DNA from: Dipodascopsis uninucleata var. uninucleata
Lineage: Eukaryota; Ascomycota; Lipomycetes; Lipomycetales; Lipomycetaceae
Length of the DNA: 64,000 nt
Reading direction: 5' to 3'
Assembly (NCBI GenBank): GCA_030568195.1
Contig: JAJLTO010000006.1
Coordinates: forward strand, 310,001 to 374,000
In this document: piece by piece, positions 49,461 to 60,624 of the stretch
How the letters are laid out: each line of letters opens with the position of its first letter
Position numbering within the stretch: the stretch's first letter is position 1
Made by a program: the position numbers and the translations under genes
The notes under the pieces: model-generated
The model's input: the letters and a program-made list of their open reading frames with translations, nothing else
Told to the model about the DNA's origin: nothing
Database searches by the model: none

Positions 49461-50827
49461 AATTTGTCTAAGTGCGTAGATCAGTATTAGCTCATTTATA
49501 ATAAATCATAAATGCGATGCCATTAACATCGTATGACAAACGTACCAAGCGCACTCTCACATGCATGAAGATGCTATCCTGCCGATAAGTAAGGAAGGTG
49601 ATTGTTGACAGTGATAAATACTTTAAACAACGAAACAATGAAGCCGAATAATTCTTTGGCCAAACGCAACAGAACTCGGGTCTTACACTACTAGTTAGAT
49701 ACTGGTTATCACGGAATGGTGCAATTAAATCATAGTTACTCACCTCCTATGCCAGAGGTTCGCGAAACTGTATTTGAGCAGATCTTCTTGTAACCCCGAT
49801 ATTCAAGGTCGGAATAAGGGCTTTGGGCCACCAGATTAGAGGTTTTATTTCGCCTGTCTTGATGCCGATGGCAGGCTAAATTTTTTTATGAATTCTAACT
49901 AAGATACAGACTATGGTCTCAGTACGCTGAATGATACTGCCTTCTTCTTGTTGGTCGCTAAGCCAAACGGAATTCTTGCCTCCGGTATCTCGGGTTTTCT
50001 TGATAATAGAATACACGGCACTGTGGTCATACTGTGCAGTATTTATTCTATATACCCTTCAGCAACAGACACAAATTTGGGGTGATTAGTACCTTTGTTC
50101 AATTATTTATTAAAACAAGCTCACTGCATAAGCTAGACAATTCTAAGGATTCGTTCTGTACTGTGACGTCAGTCGAGTTTCTAAATGGTTAGATTGTCAC
50201 CAAAATAAGGGTTCTCATGCTACAAGCTGAAGGAATATACAGACTACGACTTTGTCCCAAACAGGCGGCAATGTCTCAAGTAGATGAGGCCAACTTACTT
50301 CCTGAGATACTAACATAAATATCATTAGGCGAATGTACTTCTTCTAGCTGCTCCTAAATACAATTGGCATAGGCTATTCAGGAACTAAGGGTGTAAAAAG
50401 GACTTGTTTTGCATTCTTTACAAGTACCAAAAGTATAGAAGTAGACGTTGGAGAGCAAGAGAAGAAACCCTTGTCCGCAACGTGTGGCTGGTAATACAAA
50501 TAGACTTTCATATATATGCAGCTAATGCCGGTTCGCTAAATCAGAGACTCGCGCTAGTATCTCTGCAGGTACGGAGGTCAGCCATAACATAATTACTTCT
50601 GTGAAGAACAGCCTCAATATTTTCATTGAATGGCATGTTCCTAGTTCATCGATCTCAGAATGCTATTGGCATTATCTCTAGATCCTGATAGACACTGTTT
50701 CTTTCATCTGATTTCTATATGAGATATTACGAAATTTATATCAATTAATATCAAAAAATCTGCTATAGCCAATCGACAAAGGAAGTACACGTTGACTAAG
50801 CTGTTATACGTAGCTAATTGAATTGTG

Positions 50828-50849
50828 TATATATATATATATATATATA
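50828..50849. repeat. (TA)n microsatellite
   Basis: Eleven TA units. Confidence 0.95.
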
Positions 50850-51796
50850 CAACTGTTACGAATGTAGTAGAAATAGCAAAGAAAATATCGAAGTCGAACT
50901 TATCATTTGCAGACTTTCAAGACCTGGGGTATATCTGGCACTCGGCTCTGATGATTTCGCCAACGGACAGCCAACACTCACCTATGTCATTACATTCTGA
51001 GATATTCGACTGTATACTGAGATATCATGCAAGTAAAAGGTAACGAACTTAAACATGCATCCTCGATCACGTTCAGATACAATTTTCGAACATCACCTCA
51101 TCTTCCTTGAAAGAAACAAATTTACGGGAGAAGAGCGTAAGATATCAATGAAGCGAATATGGCCATGCACTATCCTAGTTCAAAACTACCACATGCAAGC
51201 GCTGATTCATAGTACGATAGTTGCAAAAAGAGTAATCCTATGAGTTCACCAATAGTCAGAAGCCACGCAGATGTTGCTGAATTGTATTATATTAATGTTT
51301 ATTGGTAGAATCAAAAGTTACTGACTCAGATATGCGTTTCATTCATAGCATCTACGGTGCATGTAGCTATCGACAAACAGAACAAGATAATTAGACATTA
51401 ACCCTCTTTGATGCATTTATGGCAACTTTACCATATTGAAGGATATTGAGGGATATCGTCTGCCTACACTGACTATGATCCATCTATCCTACTTGGACTA
51501 CCAGTACTTGTAATTGAACGATTTTTTTGCATATCATATTCACCGCCGTTCCTAATATCCTCTGGTACTCGTTACTGAATTGTCATTAATTAAGCGCATA
51601 ACTCATTGAATAACTTCCATATTGAAATCTGTAAGGAAGTACAGCGGTCAATTTATCTTCATTCAAAGTGACGGTAATTTTCATAACCAACTATTCAATA
51701 CGGTTTTACTCCGAAACCTATATTAGCTTTTGAAAATCTAGCTCTAAACGAAATATTTTAATATAAAACGACTAAATTTCCCCTTTACTGATAATA

Positions 51797-51997
51797 TCAA
51801 GAGTCTCTATTTTTATAGAGCTTGTAAACATGTAATCCTCTGTTAAGTATGTTTTCTATGGTTGCTAAAATGTCAAAGTCGTGATCTGTTTTAAGAACAA
51901 CTGCCGTAAGATGACAGTTGTGACGCTTAGGATTTACATAATATTTTAGGCGTTTTTTATCTTCACGAGTCCCAAAACATTTTAGCCAAGCAACCAT
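51797..51997 (-). CDS. Possible small ORF of unknown function (66 aa)
   Basis: The ATG follows an in-frame stop directly. The peptide is compositionally protein-like (basic MVAWLKCFGTREDKKRLKYY, then HLTAVVLKTDHDFDILATIE). I recognise no family. It could be a chance frame, a small gene, or a fragment of a lost gene. Nothing nearby suggests a role. Confidence 0.18.
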   Translation of the reverse strand: MVAWLKCFGTREDKKRLKYYVNPKRHNCHLTAVVLKTDHDFDILATIENILNRGLHVYKLYKNRDS

Positions 51998-52362
51998 TTA
52001 GCGGTAACTGAAAGATCTGATAATCTTGTACATTTGGTCGCCAAGCACTAGAAATATTAAGATTTTTATCATAAGAAGACAACAAGCTGAACCTGGTGGC
52101 ATAAAGTGAAAGATTTTTAAGTCGACTTGTCGTTTCAACGGAACCACGAGCATCTAGTCAATACATTTGCCATTAAGGCGCAATAGTCACGGACAGATAC
52201 TACCAATATCTTGTACATAATTGTATCTCTAGTTTCCTTTTGAAATTTTTATATTCGTACTGAAATCGCTTACGCATATGGGTGGCTTATAGTTATAACG
52301 AATAATATTAGGCAATCTGCTCACATACGTATTCAATTTTCGTTTATTCGGCCAAACTGACA

Positions 52363-55035
52363 ATGCCGGACGACGAAAAGTCTCGCTTATACTTGTATTC
52401 AGTGCCCCCTCCTTATGAAGTTACTGATGAAGAAGATGAAGAAAATGTTCCTTCTAGTTCAAGTAGTGGCAGATTAGAGAGTTCCACGCCAGCCGAGCGA
52501 CAGCAATTTATTCCAAGGGGCCTGAGGCGGCATGAAGAATCCTCCAGATCAGCACCAGTTGGCGGTGATGATGATAGTGCTTCTATATCGCTTTCTACAC
52601 CTCGCTCATCTGATGAATCAGATGGTCTACGCCGAGAAATCTATCAGCTTGATATAATAGAACCTCCGATGTCTAGTTTTGCTAGACCTAGCATTTCATC
52701 GCGAATAGCGACTACAATAAAGTCTCAAGTGAGGTCTATAAATAATTTCACAAACAGGATCTCGAATCGCTTGGCATCGAAGTTCAAATGGATACCGGCC
52801 CGCTATCGCATAGTTATAGCATTTGTGGATTCGCGTCTGGAAAAAGTTGGAAACCCGTTATTAATAAAGCGTTTGGTTGTTGTATTCATGCTGTCCCTTG
52901 TTTTATGGGTAGTCGTGGAAACAGGACTAGTTAATCTTTCTCCGGGACCATCGGGGGCTCCTTGGCCTCCACAGCACTATGAATTAGATGGGTTGAGAAG
53001 ATATTATATGCTGGAGGTTGATTCACAAGCGATTGAAAAGCAGATGGAGAATCTATCTAAATTACCGCATATGGCTGGAACTAGAGCGGACTTTGCTTTT
53101 GCAGAATATATTACGAACGAGTTCAAATCGATGGAGGCATTTGATGATGTCGAGATCACACGATATAATGTTTTGCTGACTTATGCAGAGTCAGGCCATC
53201 AGAGGCTTTATTTAATCGGAAAGAACTCATACGAAGCAGCTCTTAATGAACCGCCTGTTTACAGTGGGTCGGACAAGCAGCCGTATCCTTTAGTGGGCTT
53301 GTCTGCCTCAGGGAATGTCACTGGTCATCTTATATATGCTAACTATGGTACAAAGAAGGACTTTGAACTGCTCAAAAAATTAAAAGTAAAGATAGATGGC
53401 GCCATTGTTATCTGTCGATATGGTCTTCTACATGAATCCTTAAAAATAAAGGCTGCAGAGCTCTACGGTGCTAAAGGTGTGGTCTTATTTCGGGATAAGA
53501 ATCCTTCAGAAGACTCGTTTCCGAATGGAAGGTCTATTCCCGAGGACGGCGTTCAGAGAGGAAGCGCCGCGTTACGGAATTGGATTCCAGGCGATGTATT
53601 AACTCCGGAATGGCCATCCACACCTACTGCTAGAAAGGACACCATTGAGAATTCTACAGCCTTAACGCATATTCCAAGTATTCCCATTTCTTGGAGTGAT
53701 GCAAAGCATTTTATAAATGCTATTAAGGGACATGGACGTAAAGTGGATGCATCATGGGTTGGCAATTTTGCAGGTGTTGCAGAATGGTGGACTGGTAGCA
53801 GTACTAGTCCGTTGGCAAACCTCGAGAGCAATTTGGTAGAAGAAGAAAGGCAGCCAATATGGAATGTTATAGCTAAACTCGAAGGTATGGAGCAGAGCGA
53901 AAAAGCGATTATCTTAGGTGCTCACAGAGATTCCTGGTGTTATGGTTCGTCCGATGCTGTTTCAGGAACAGCTGTTATGCTTGAGGTTGCTCGTGTCCTT
54001 GGGTCAATCGTGAGAACTCAATATTGGCGCCCCTCACGATCGATATATTTCGCGTCTTGGGACGGAACAGAGCAAAATTTGATTGGGTCTACAGAGTGGG
54101 TTGAGGCCAATATTGATGCACTACGTGCCCACGGAGAGGTGTATATAAATCTAGACCAAGCTGTTAGCGGACCTAGCTTTAGAGCAAAATCAAATCCTCT
54201 GTTGCAAAATGTGCTATACGAGGCAATGCGACACGTCCATGATATCTCGTATAATGGATCTATGCTAGATGCTTGGGGAGAAAAAAGCTTGCCTGGCCTT
54301 GAAGGTGACGTGGACACGCTGCCATTTCAGAGTTATGCTGGTGTGGCCTCTATTGATCTTGGCTTTGAAAGTCCTGGCGGATATCCTACAAGGACATGTT
54401 ACGACAACATTCAATGGATGAAGGAATTTGGTGATCCTACGACTGCTGTCAATCGATATACAGATAAAGATTCAGATTCAACGACTCTGGTTTATCATAA
54501 AATGTTAGCACAGCTGGTGGGAGCAATGATTATTCGTCTTGCTGATGAGTATATTATTCCATTCGATGTTCGAGCCTATGGAGATCGCACACGTGAATAT
54601 TTATCCGACCTTCAGGAGTATGCCGGCTCTGTAAAGCTTGACACTTCCCGTATTGATCAAGCGATAGATGCAATTATCTCAAGTGCCGCAGAATTAGAGA
54701 CATGGGCACATGATTGGGAAATGAATGTTATACATCTTGGTGATAGAGAAACTGCCGCCATGGCAGCTCACAGATTTAGCAGAAACTCTCGAGTAGTCAA
54801 TTTTGATAAGCATTTGTTGAATGATGAAGGAATACCTGGAAGAACCTGGCTAAAGCATGTCCTCTTTGCACCTCAAATGTGGCCACCAACTAGTCAAGAC
54901 AAAAGTTTCAAATCATCCGGTACATTTCCATCTGTGCGGGACGCACTAGAAAGAGGCGACAAGACAGAAGCACAAATTCAACTTGATAAAGTTGCATCCT
55001 ATATCCTTCAAGCCGCGGAAAAGCTTACGTCGTAA
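52363..55035 (+). CDS. Transferrin-receptor-like M28B membrane protein (Vps70/Tre1/Tre2 family)
   Basis: Single exon of 890 aa. The cytosolic N-terminus has a PPPY motif (15-18) and an acidic stretch. One membrane span lies at about 170-190 (LVVVFMLSLVLWVVVETGLV), so it is type II. The extracellular/luminal part has a PA domain (about 310-480), the M28 peptidase-like domain (about 500-720) and a transferrin-receptor dimerisation domain to the end. Of the glutamate carboxypeptidase II zinc/catalytic residues, His521 (AHRDSW), Asp531, Glu570 and Asp598 remain. The catalytic-base Glu is replaced by Thr569 and the distal His by Arg677 (YPTRTCYDN). It therefore looks like a non-enzymatic member, as in yeast Tre1/Tre2, which recruit the Rsp5 ligase for transporter sorting. 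It converges on SLA1. Confidence 0.85.
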   Translation: MPDDEKSRLYLYSVPPPYEVTDEEDEENVPSSSSSGRLESSTPAERQQFIPRGLRRHEESSRSAPVGGDDDSASISLSTPRSSDESDGLRREIYQLDIIEPPMSSFARPSISSRIATTIKSQVRSINNFTNRISNRLASKFKWIPARYRIVIAFVDSRLEKVGNPLLIKRLVVVFMLSLVLWVVVETGLVNLSPGPSGAPWPPQHYELDGLRRYYMLEVDSQAIEKQMENLSKLPHMAGTRADFAFAEYITNEFKSMEAFDDVEITRYNVLLTYAESGHQRLYLIGKNSYEAALNEPPVYSGSDKQPYPLVGLSASGNVTGHLIYANYGTKKDFELLKKLKVKIDGAIVICRYGLLHESLKIKAAELYGAKGVVLFRDKNPSEDSFPNGRSIPEDGVQRGSAALRNWIPGDVLTPEWPSTPTARKDTIENSTALTHIPSIPISWSDAKHFINAIKGHGRKVDASWVGNFAGVAEWWTGSSTSPLANLESNLVEEERQPIWNVIAKLEGMEQSEKAIILGAHRDSWCYGSSDAVSGTAVMLEVARVLGSIVRTQYWRPSRSIYFASWDGTEQNLIGSTEWVEANIDALRAHGEVYINLDQAVSGPSFRAKSNPLLQNVLYEAMRHVHDISYNGSMLDAWGEKSLPGLEGDVDTLPFQSYAGVASIDLGFESPGGYPTRTCYDNIQWMKEFGDPTTAVNRYTDKDSDSTTLVYHKMLAQLVGAMIIRLADEYIIPFDVRAYGDRTREYLSDLQEYAGSVKLDTSRIDQAIDAIISSAAELETWAHDWEMNVIHLGDRETAAMAAHRFSRNSRVVNFDKHLLNDEGIPGRTWLKHVLFAPQMWPPTSQDKSFKSSGTFPSVRDALERGDKTEAQIQLDKVASYILQAAEKLTS

Positions 55036-55391
55036 AATTATGTTAAATTTTACCTTGATTGTATATAATTTTGTGTGCTTCTGACTGTTGTTAATGTTAG
55101 CTTCGCAACTTATTCTTGACGTCTATTTGTTTCTTTTCGGTCAGTCTACGGCTATTCAGACTTATATTTTTTCATTGTATCTTTCGTAATTTTCATAACC
55201 TATTTATTAAATTATTTTGGAGTTAGGAAGTTTTATCCATATACATCTTTACATCTTTTGCTAGATCATTTTAATAAATACTATACTCCATTACCAGTAA
55301 GAAGAATTCCGAGATTTGATTGTTATAATAAGGGTTTAAATCTTATGTTCAGGGTTATGTAGTAATCTGTTGTATTGCCATCAATGATTAT
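55036..55391. other. Intergenic before tRNA-Asp
   Basis: AT-rich 3' flank of the M28-like gene. No other feature seen. Confidence 0.5.
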
Positions 55392-55479
55392 TCGGCAATA
55401 GTTTAATGGTCAGAATTTCCGCCTGTCAGTTGTTAACAACAGCGCGCGGGAGATCGGGGTTCAATTCCCCGTTGCCGAG
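55392..55479 (+). tRNA. tRNA-Asp (GTC) with 16-nt intron
   Basis: Acceptor TCGGCAA/TTGCCGA and the D region TAGTTTAATGGTCAGAAT are identical in pattern to yeast tRNA-Asp. The anticodon stem is TCCGC/GCGGG (one T-G pair) and the T arm is CGGGG-TTCAATT-CCCCG, with discriminator G. Removing 16 nt after position 37 leaves the loop CTGTCAC with anticodon GTC. The mature length is 72 nt. Confidence 0.93.
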
Positions 55480-55487
55480 TTTTTTTT
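55480..55487 (+). terminator. Pol III T-run after tRNA-Asp
   Basis: Eight T residues start directly after the discriminator base. Confidence 0.85.
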
Positions 55488-56254
55488 GATATAAATAATT
55501 TTTTTCTATTTTTTGTCCACAATTTTATAAAATTGTGTACCATGCAAGTAATTTCAAGTAATGCATTCTAAGCAGACATTAATTCGCTGTTGATAATTTA
55601 TTCCTTAAAGTTTGCGTAGCCAGTTTGGTCTACTAGAGAACAAAACTTTTATATAGTACAAGATTACATAAGGACCATATTAAATTAGATTAAGAATTTC
55701 TGTGAAATCAGCGACTGTAACAAAAAACGCTATTAAGGCAATAGTCTTAAGAATAATATGAAATATAAAGCAGAAATAGTATTAACTTGATTGTTGATTT
55801 TACAAAAATTACTCTCATGATATCAGTAATGATATTTCATCACATGCATTTTTTAATATTTCTAAAGGCAGAAACCAAGTCAATCAAACGAAAACGATAA
55901 TAAAAGACGACAATGTCTAGCTATAACAGGAAGCCCAGCCAAATGTGGAACTGCTGGCTCTCTAGACTATACCATCTAAACTTTAGAAACAAACCAGCCC
56001 TGCTAATTTTGATAAAGCATGTGGACATATAGAAATAGCTTTGCTCGAGAATGAATGTAAAAATATATGTAGTAAAAAAGGACATACTAGGAATATAATA
56101 AAAAACAAAAATCACAAAATCAATCAAACAAAAAATGTAACGGTCGTCACATTGTCTCTTTAATTATATCAAAATATCTTATCTTAAGAAAATGAGTGCT
56201 ATTCAAGGAAAAGAAAGGTAAATATAACATGACACGAAGCTCACATATCTTAGT
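55488..56254. other. Intergenic before SLA1 3' end
   Basis: Strongly AT-rich. A 68-codon minus-strand frame (55921-56127) is Phe/Tyr/Ile-rich and not credible. Nothing else seen. Confidence 0.5.
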
Positions 56255-59200
56255 CTAAAATCCAAATGGATTATCAGGGGTTGCAGCAGCAAGATTAGCA
56301 CGTTTAGCGGCATTTGAATTGCTATCAGCGGGTTGATTTACACCAAAAGTAACCTTTGGAGGCGGTCCTGTTTTTGTAGGAACTAAAGGCTTGATCAAAT
56401 TGGCGTTTACCCCTTGAGTTGCAGAATTTGCATTTGATCCATTAATGCTGCTATTGTTGGCAGTCGTAATATAGCTGGAATTGAAGCCTGGTCCCGATGA
56501 GGGACCATTTCCAAAACCTAATCCAGTAGGCTGTACTTGTAAACTAGCAGGTGGAGTCGCATAGTTATTCAATCCTTGGTTGCCACTGAAACCATTATTA
56601 AACTGACCCTGAAAGCCGGTCTGCATTTGCTGGATTCCAAATTGTGATTGTGGAGTAAATTGGCGAGATATGGTATGTTGAGGCTGCAGTCCCATCACCC
56701 CAGGAAACTGGTTTGGATAGCCAGTTACCTGCGCTTGAAATCCAAGAGGAGCACTAAATTGACCTATTCCAGGCTGTAACCCTGTTGGTTGCGCCGTAAA
56801 TCCTGTTGGCAGCGTGGAAAAACCTGTGGGCTGAGGACCAAAGGCTGCTGGTACCGACCCCGTTGACAGCGGTCTAGATACCTGAGGTGGAGGAGGAAGG
56901 CTGGTATTTATTCCTGATCCTTGGGACTGTTGAGGAGGCTGGGGTCTCTGTATTCCATAAAGTTGCTGTTGGAGAGCGCTAGGACCAGAACCAGTAGCCG
57001 AAAGAGACTGACCCATAAAACCTGTGACCTGTGGTTGTTGAGACTGCAGCTGAGGATAGCTAACAGGCAAGTTCATACCAGTAGCTTGAGAAGGCACAAT
57101 CTGATGTGTCTGCATAGGTACATATTGTGCTTGAGCTTGCGCTGGCTGACCAGTGATGGCTGGAGATAACTGTTGCGAGAAGTTTACGGAGCCAGTTGTC
57201 TGCGTGCTTGCAACTGGAGGCGAAAGTACAGGAGTAGCACCAGATGCTGGTGAAGGTTCAAGAGGAGATATCGCAGAAAGGTCTTTCATAGCACCTGTCA
57301 ACTGCTGGATTTGACGACCTGGATCTTCCTTGATAGGAGAAGGTGGTTTACTTTCCTTCTTTTGGTCTTCGTTTGCCCTTGAACCAGAAAACACAGAGCC
57401 ATCTACAGCACTTGGTGTAGTTACTGTAGGCGCCGGTCTGCTCTTTCGAGTATTATTTTTAAGAACGCCACCAGGACCAGCAAACAAAGAGCCATCATCT
57501 TGATCGTCCTGGCCATCACCACCTGTACTTGAAACATCGAAAGAAACACTCCGTTTCTTCTTATACTTCTCATTCACTACTTTAGATATGCGTAGTATGT
57601 CGCCTTCTTTCAGTCCAAGCATTCGCATAATGGAAGGTGTAATATCTGGTAAAACACTCTCATCCATTTGATCCTTTTGGAAACTAACGGCATATCTCTG
57701 GCAGTTATTCACATCAACTCCACAGCTTAAAAAGAATTCAAACCAATCAAAATCTGATACAGGCACGGTAGTCGTACGAGCAACTCTTGTAGCTCCAGAG
57801 GCTTCTGGCTTGGCAGAATCGAGATTCACGCCAGTGATCCTCTCAACATACTCTAAATCTTCAACTGACATCTTACTGGCAGCAACTGCTATCTTCACGC
57901 CATTAACCTTGTGAAGTTGGATTTTACCATCAGAGCATCCGACCAATGCTGCATCAACTTTAAAAGTTCCAGTTCGATCAGTCCACGTGCGTATTTTGCT
58001 TGGATCCGGTTTTGGCTTTGCAGGTGTAGATGGTGGTGGAGAAGAAGCCTTTCTTCTGTGATTTGACTCCGTCCTTTCACTATGTTCACGTTTCGGCTTG
58101 GACGGTTTCTTAGAAACTTCAATATAGCTACTTGGTACAACCCCTTCCTTCAGTGTAACTGCATGTCTTATCATCCACCACTCGTCACTCTTTTTGTCGT
58201 CCAAAATGAAAACGTCATCTCCCGCGCGAATGCTTACTTCATCGTCACCTTGAGCATCAAAATCATATAGCGCCTTACCGAACTTTTGTCCGATTGGTAC
58301 AGAAGCCTCTATAACTTCACGAAGACCAGAAGCCTTCTTTGCTCCTACAAGTTCTCCAATGGCAGCAATTATTTCAGCAGCCGTTTCCTTTGAACCCACA
58401 TGCAAATCAAGAGACATTGAAGGATGCTCAAACTCAAGGAAAACATGCTTCTTCTCGGAATTATAATTCAAGAGATTGGTGATAGACCATTGTTGAGGTG
58501 AAGATGATGCTCGCTCAGGAGAAAATAGTATAGAGCCGTTACCAATGGCCAGTGTCGCTTTGTATTTCTTCCTTTTGGAGTCCACCTCTTGGACGTCCCA
58601 CTTCAAAAATCCAGATCGTCGAGACGAAGATTCGTGAGCATTACTAGATGCCGGACGAGGGCGTGAAGGCAACTGAGGCGCAGATTCTTCTTCTTCTTCA
58701 TCTACTCCAGTGTCCTCATACATTGAAGCATTTGGTTGATCTTCCTCAGTATATCCGCTGTAACCGCCATATTTGTCTTGATATCGATCCTGCGGCGCCG
58801 CAGATCTCTGTTCAGTGTAATTCTGACCAGCACGAGAGACTACAGAAGTATGCATTGATGGCTGTCGTTCAATATCATTAGTATTTTCTTCGGCAGCCTC
58901 ATCAGGATAATAAGTCGCTGCTTGAAGTTGCTGTGCTTGGCCAGATTCTGGTTCATGATAGTATTGTTGCTGTTGATTTTGAGACTCAGCATGCAAGGCA
59001 GCTGCCTCGTCCGAAATATATTCAATATAATTGGACGGAGCAAATCCATATTCATCTTTGAGACCTACGAGGACCCAGTCTGGATCAGATGTATCATATA
59101 CATCTAATAAATCATCTTCTTTAAAAGAGATTTCTTCATCTGTTTGTCTATCATAATCGTATAGAGCCCTTACTCGCCCCGATATTTTCATCTAAACAAA

Positions 59201-59520
59201 GACTGTTAACATCTTCCTACATCATCAATATACTGCATGCTTCCATCAAACTATCGAATTAGCTGTCTGTAAGCAGCCGCAACTCTTATTCCTCATTATC
59301 TGGGCAAATAGCTTACCGGTTCTATATAGTTATTTGGCACCAACCCCACAGGCTCCTCTTCCTCCTGTCCTACCATCCGCTTCTTCGCCTTCCACCAGTC
59401 ATCATCGGACGACTTTTCAAGAATATACAAAACATCCCCTTCAGCTAGTGACAGCTCTTGAGCTGTTTGAGCTGTGTATGGATAAATAGCAGCATAAATG
59501 GCCAGAAACAGCGAAGGCAT
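56255..59520 (-). CDS. SLA1: Actin-patch endocytic adaptor Sla1
   Basis: Two exons, 59520-59317 and 59191-56255, joined in phase 0 (NNYIEP then MKISGRVRALYDY), 1046 aa. Domains in order: SH3-1 (1-68), SH3-2 (about 70-128), a PH-like segment (about 262-352, FLKWDVQEVDSKRKKYKATL) and SH3-3 (about 370-428). SHD1 (about 468-520, RTWTDRTGTFKVDAALVGC) binds NPFxD cargo signals. The SHD2/SAM domain is at about 547-612. A long Pro/Gln/Gly-rich tail carries many QxTG repeats (QATGM, QVTGF, QPTGF), the Prk1/Ark1 kinase phosphorylation motifs. The C-terminal NPFGF is an EH-domain ligand. Sla1 couples cargo, clathrin and Las17/WASP at cortical actin patches. The intron sits exactly between SH3-1 and SH3-2. 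Confidence 0.95.
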
Positions 59521-59979
59521 CGTTCTGATCTGATCCTACGGCCTGGTACCAAAAGGTTAAAGAGTTCCGATGGGAATACAATGCGCAATTGAGCAATTTC
59601 TGCCTTTATGGAATCTCTCTTCTTTCCAGAATTCCTAATAAGTTAATTTGTCTCAATTTTCCTCTATCTGGAATGTCACTGTTTATCTATATATCGATAA
59701 CTCTTTGGCCGATAGCAAATTATGCCTAACCGTCGATTTTCTTCCTGTCAACTTCCAATTTTAATAGCACTGCGCAATGAACCAGTCAGCACGATACCCT
59801 AACCTGAATTATATTTACGATATTTACGATATTTTTGAAAATCGAAAATTTTGTTTAGACGAAGCAAAACTGTGAAGAGACTAGAATTCTTTTTTATGAA
59901 ATAGACAGAAGCTAGTTGTATTCTTGTATTTGCACTTGTAGAGCTTCAGTGAGAGTGGAACTAGGATCTATTCAAAAAG
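59521..59979. promoter_or_regulatory. Divergent promoter region SLA1/MRPL49
   Basis: About 460 bp between divergent starts, with an imperfect short direct repeat of CGATATTTA near 59818-59835. No other feature seen. Confidence 0.45.
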
Positions 59980-60624
59980 ATGGCGTTATCGTTATTCCGG
60001 CCCTATGTCAGTTCAACTCTTAGACGGCTGCCACTCAACTATAGATTAGTGGCAGGTTTACCTTCGCTAGGAGCAGGTTCTTATGGCAGACAACGAGCAA
60101 TAGACAGAATGTTTTCTACGAGCAGTGTATGTGCAAACCAAGAGCGTCCAGGAATTCCTTCTACTAGTGCATCGGAAGCATTGACAGAGAAATTGACACT
60201 GAATTCTACTATTAATAAGCCTACTGATGAAGACTTACTCAATGCCTTCAAACCTAGTGGGTTTCTAAGCCAATCTACAAGCACACAGCTTTATGCTACA
60301 TTTCGAATACATAAACAATCTTATCTGGTTACAGTAGGTGACACTGTCACTTTACCCTATAACTTGAAGGATGCGGAGGTAGGAGATGTCATAAGAATGA
60401 CACAAGTCGAAACAATGGGCTCCAGAAATTTCACTTGGAAGGGGCAGCCTTTCATTGACGATCCGAGATGTCTTGTACGTGCTCGGGTAATTGAGCACAC
60501 AAAAGAGCCATTGCAGGTCTCTATCAAGAAGAAGCAAAGAACTAGAAAGACAAAGCATGTTAAAAGTAAGCAAAAGCATACTGTTATACGAATTTCGGAG
60601 ATTGGTGTCAATATCAGCGAGTAG
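59980..60624 (+). CDS. MRPL49: Mitochondrial large-subunit ribosomal protein bL21m
   Basis: Single exon of 214 aa. An Arg/Ser-rich presequence (about 1-45) is followed by the L21 domain at about 105-205: YATFRIHKQSYLVTVGDTVTLPYNLKDAEVGDVIRMT, then RCLVRARVIEHTKEPLQVSIKKKQRTRKTKHVKSKQKHTVIRISEI. The fungal MRPL49/MrpL21 insertion between strands is present. It is part of the mitochondrial 54S subunit. It converges on RPB7. Confidence 0.9.
   Translation: MALSLFRPYVSSTLRRLPLNYRLVAGLPSLGAGSYGRQRAIDRMFSTSSVCANQERPGIPSTSASEALTEKLTLNSTINKPTDEDLLNAFKPSGFLSQSTSTQLYATFRIHKQSYLVTVGDTVTLPYNLKDAEVGDVIRMTQVETMGSRNFTWKGQPFIDDPRCLVRARVIEHTKEPLQVSIKKKQRTRKTKHVKSKQKHTVIRISEIGVNISE

Larger units (their letters stand above)
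49468..52362. other. Gene-sparse interval upstream of the transferrin-receptor-like gene
   Basis: A 2.9-kb AT-rich region. It may hold 5' exons of the small coiled-coil gene (49700-49770). It also contains a TA microsatellite at 50828 and a 66-codon ORF at 51797-51997 (both listed). Other short open frames (50404-50592, 51055-51243) have no coding character. Confidence 0.45.

Noticed and set aside
50404-51243. Several 60-72 codon plus-strand frames upstream of the M28-like gene
   Set aside because: They overlap each other and a TA microsatellite and show no domain or conserved motif.
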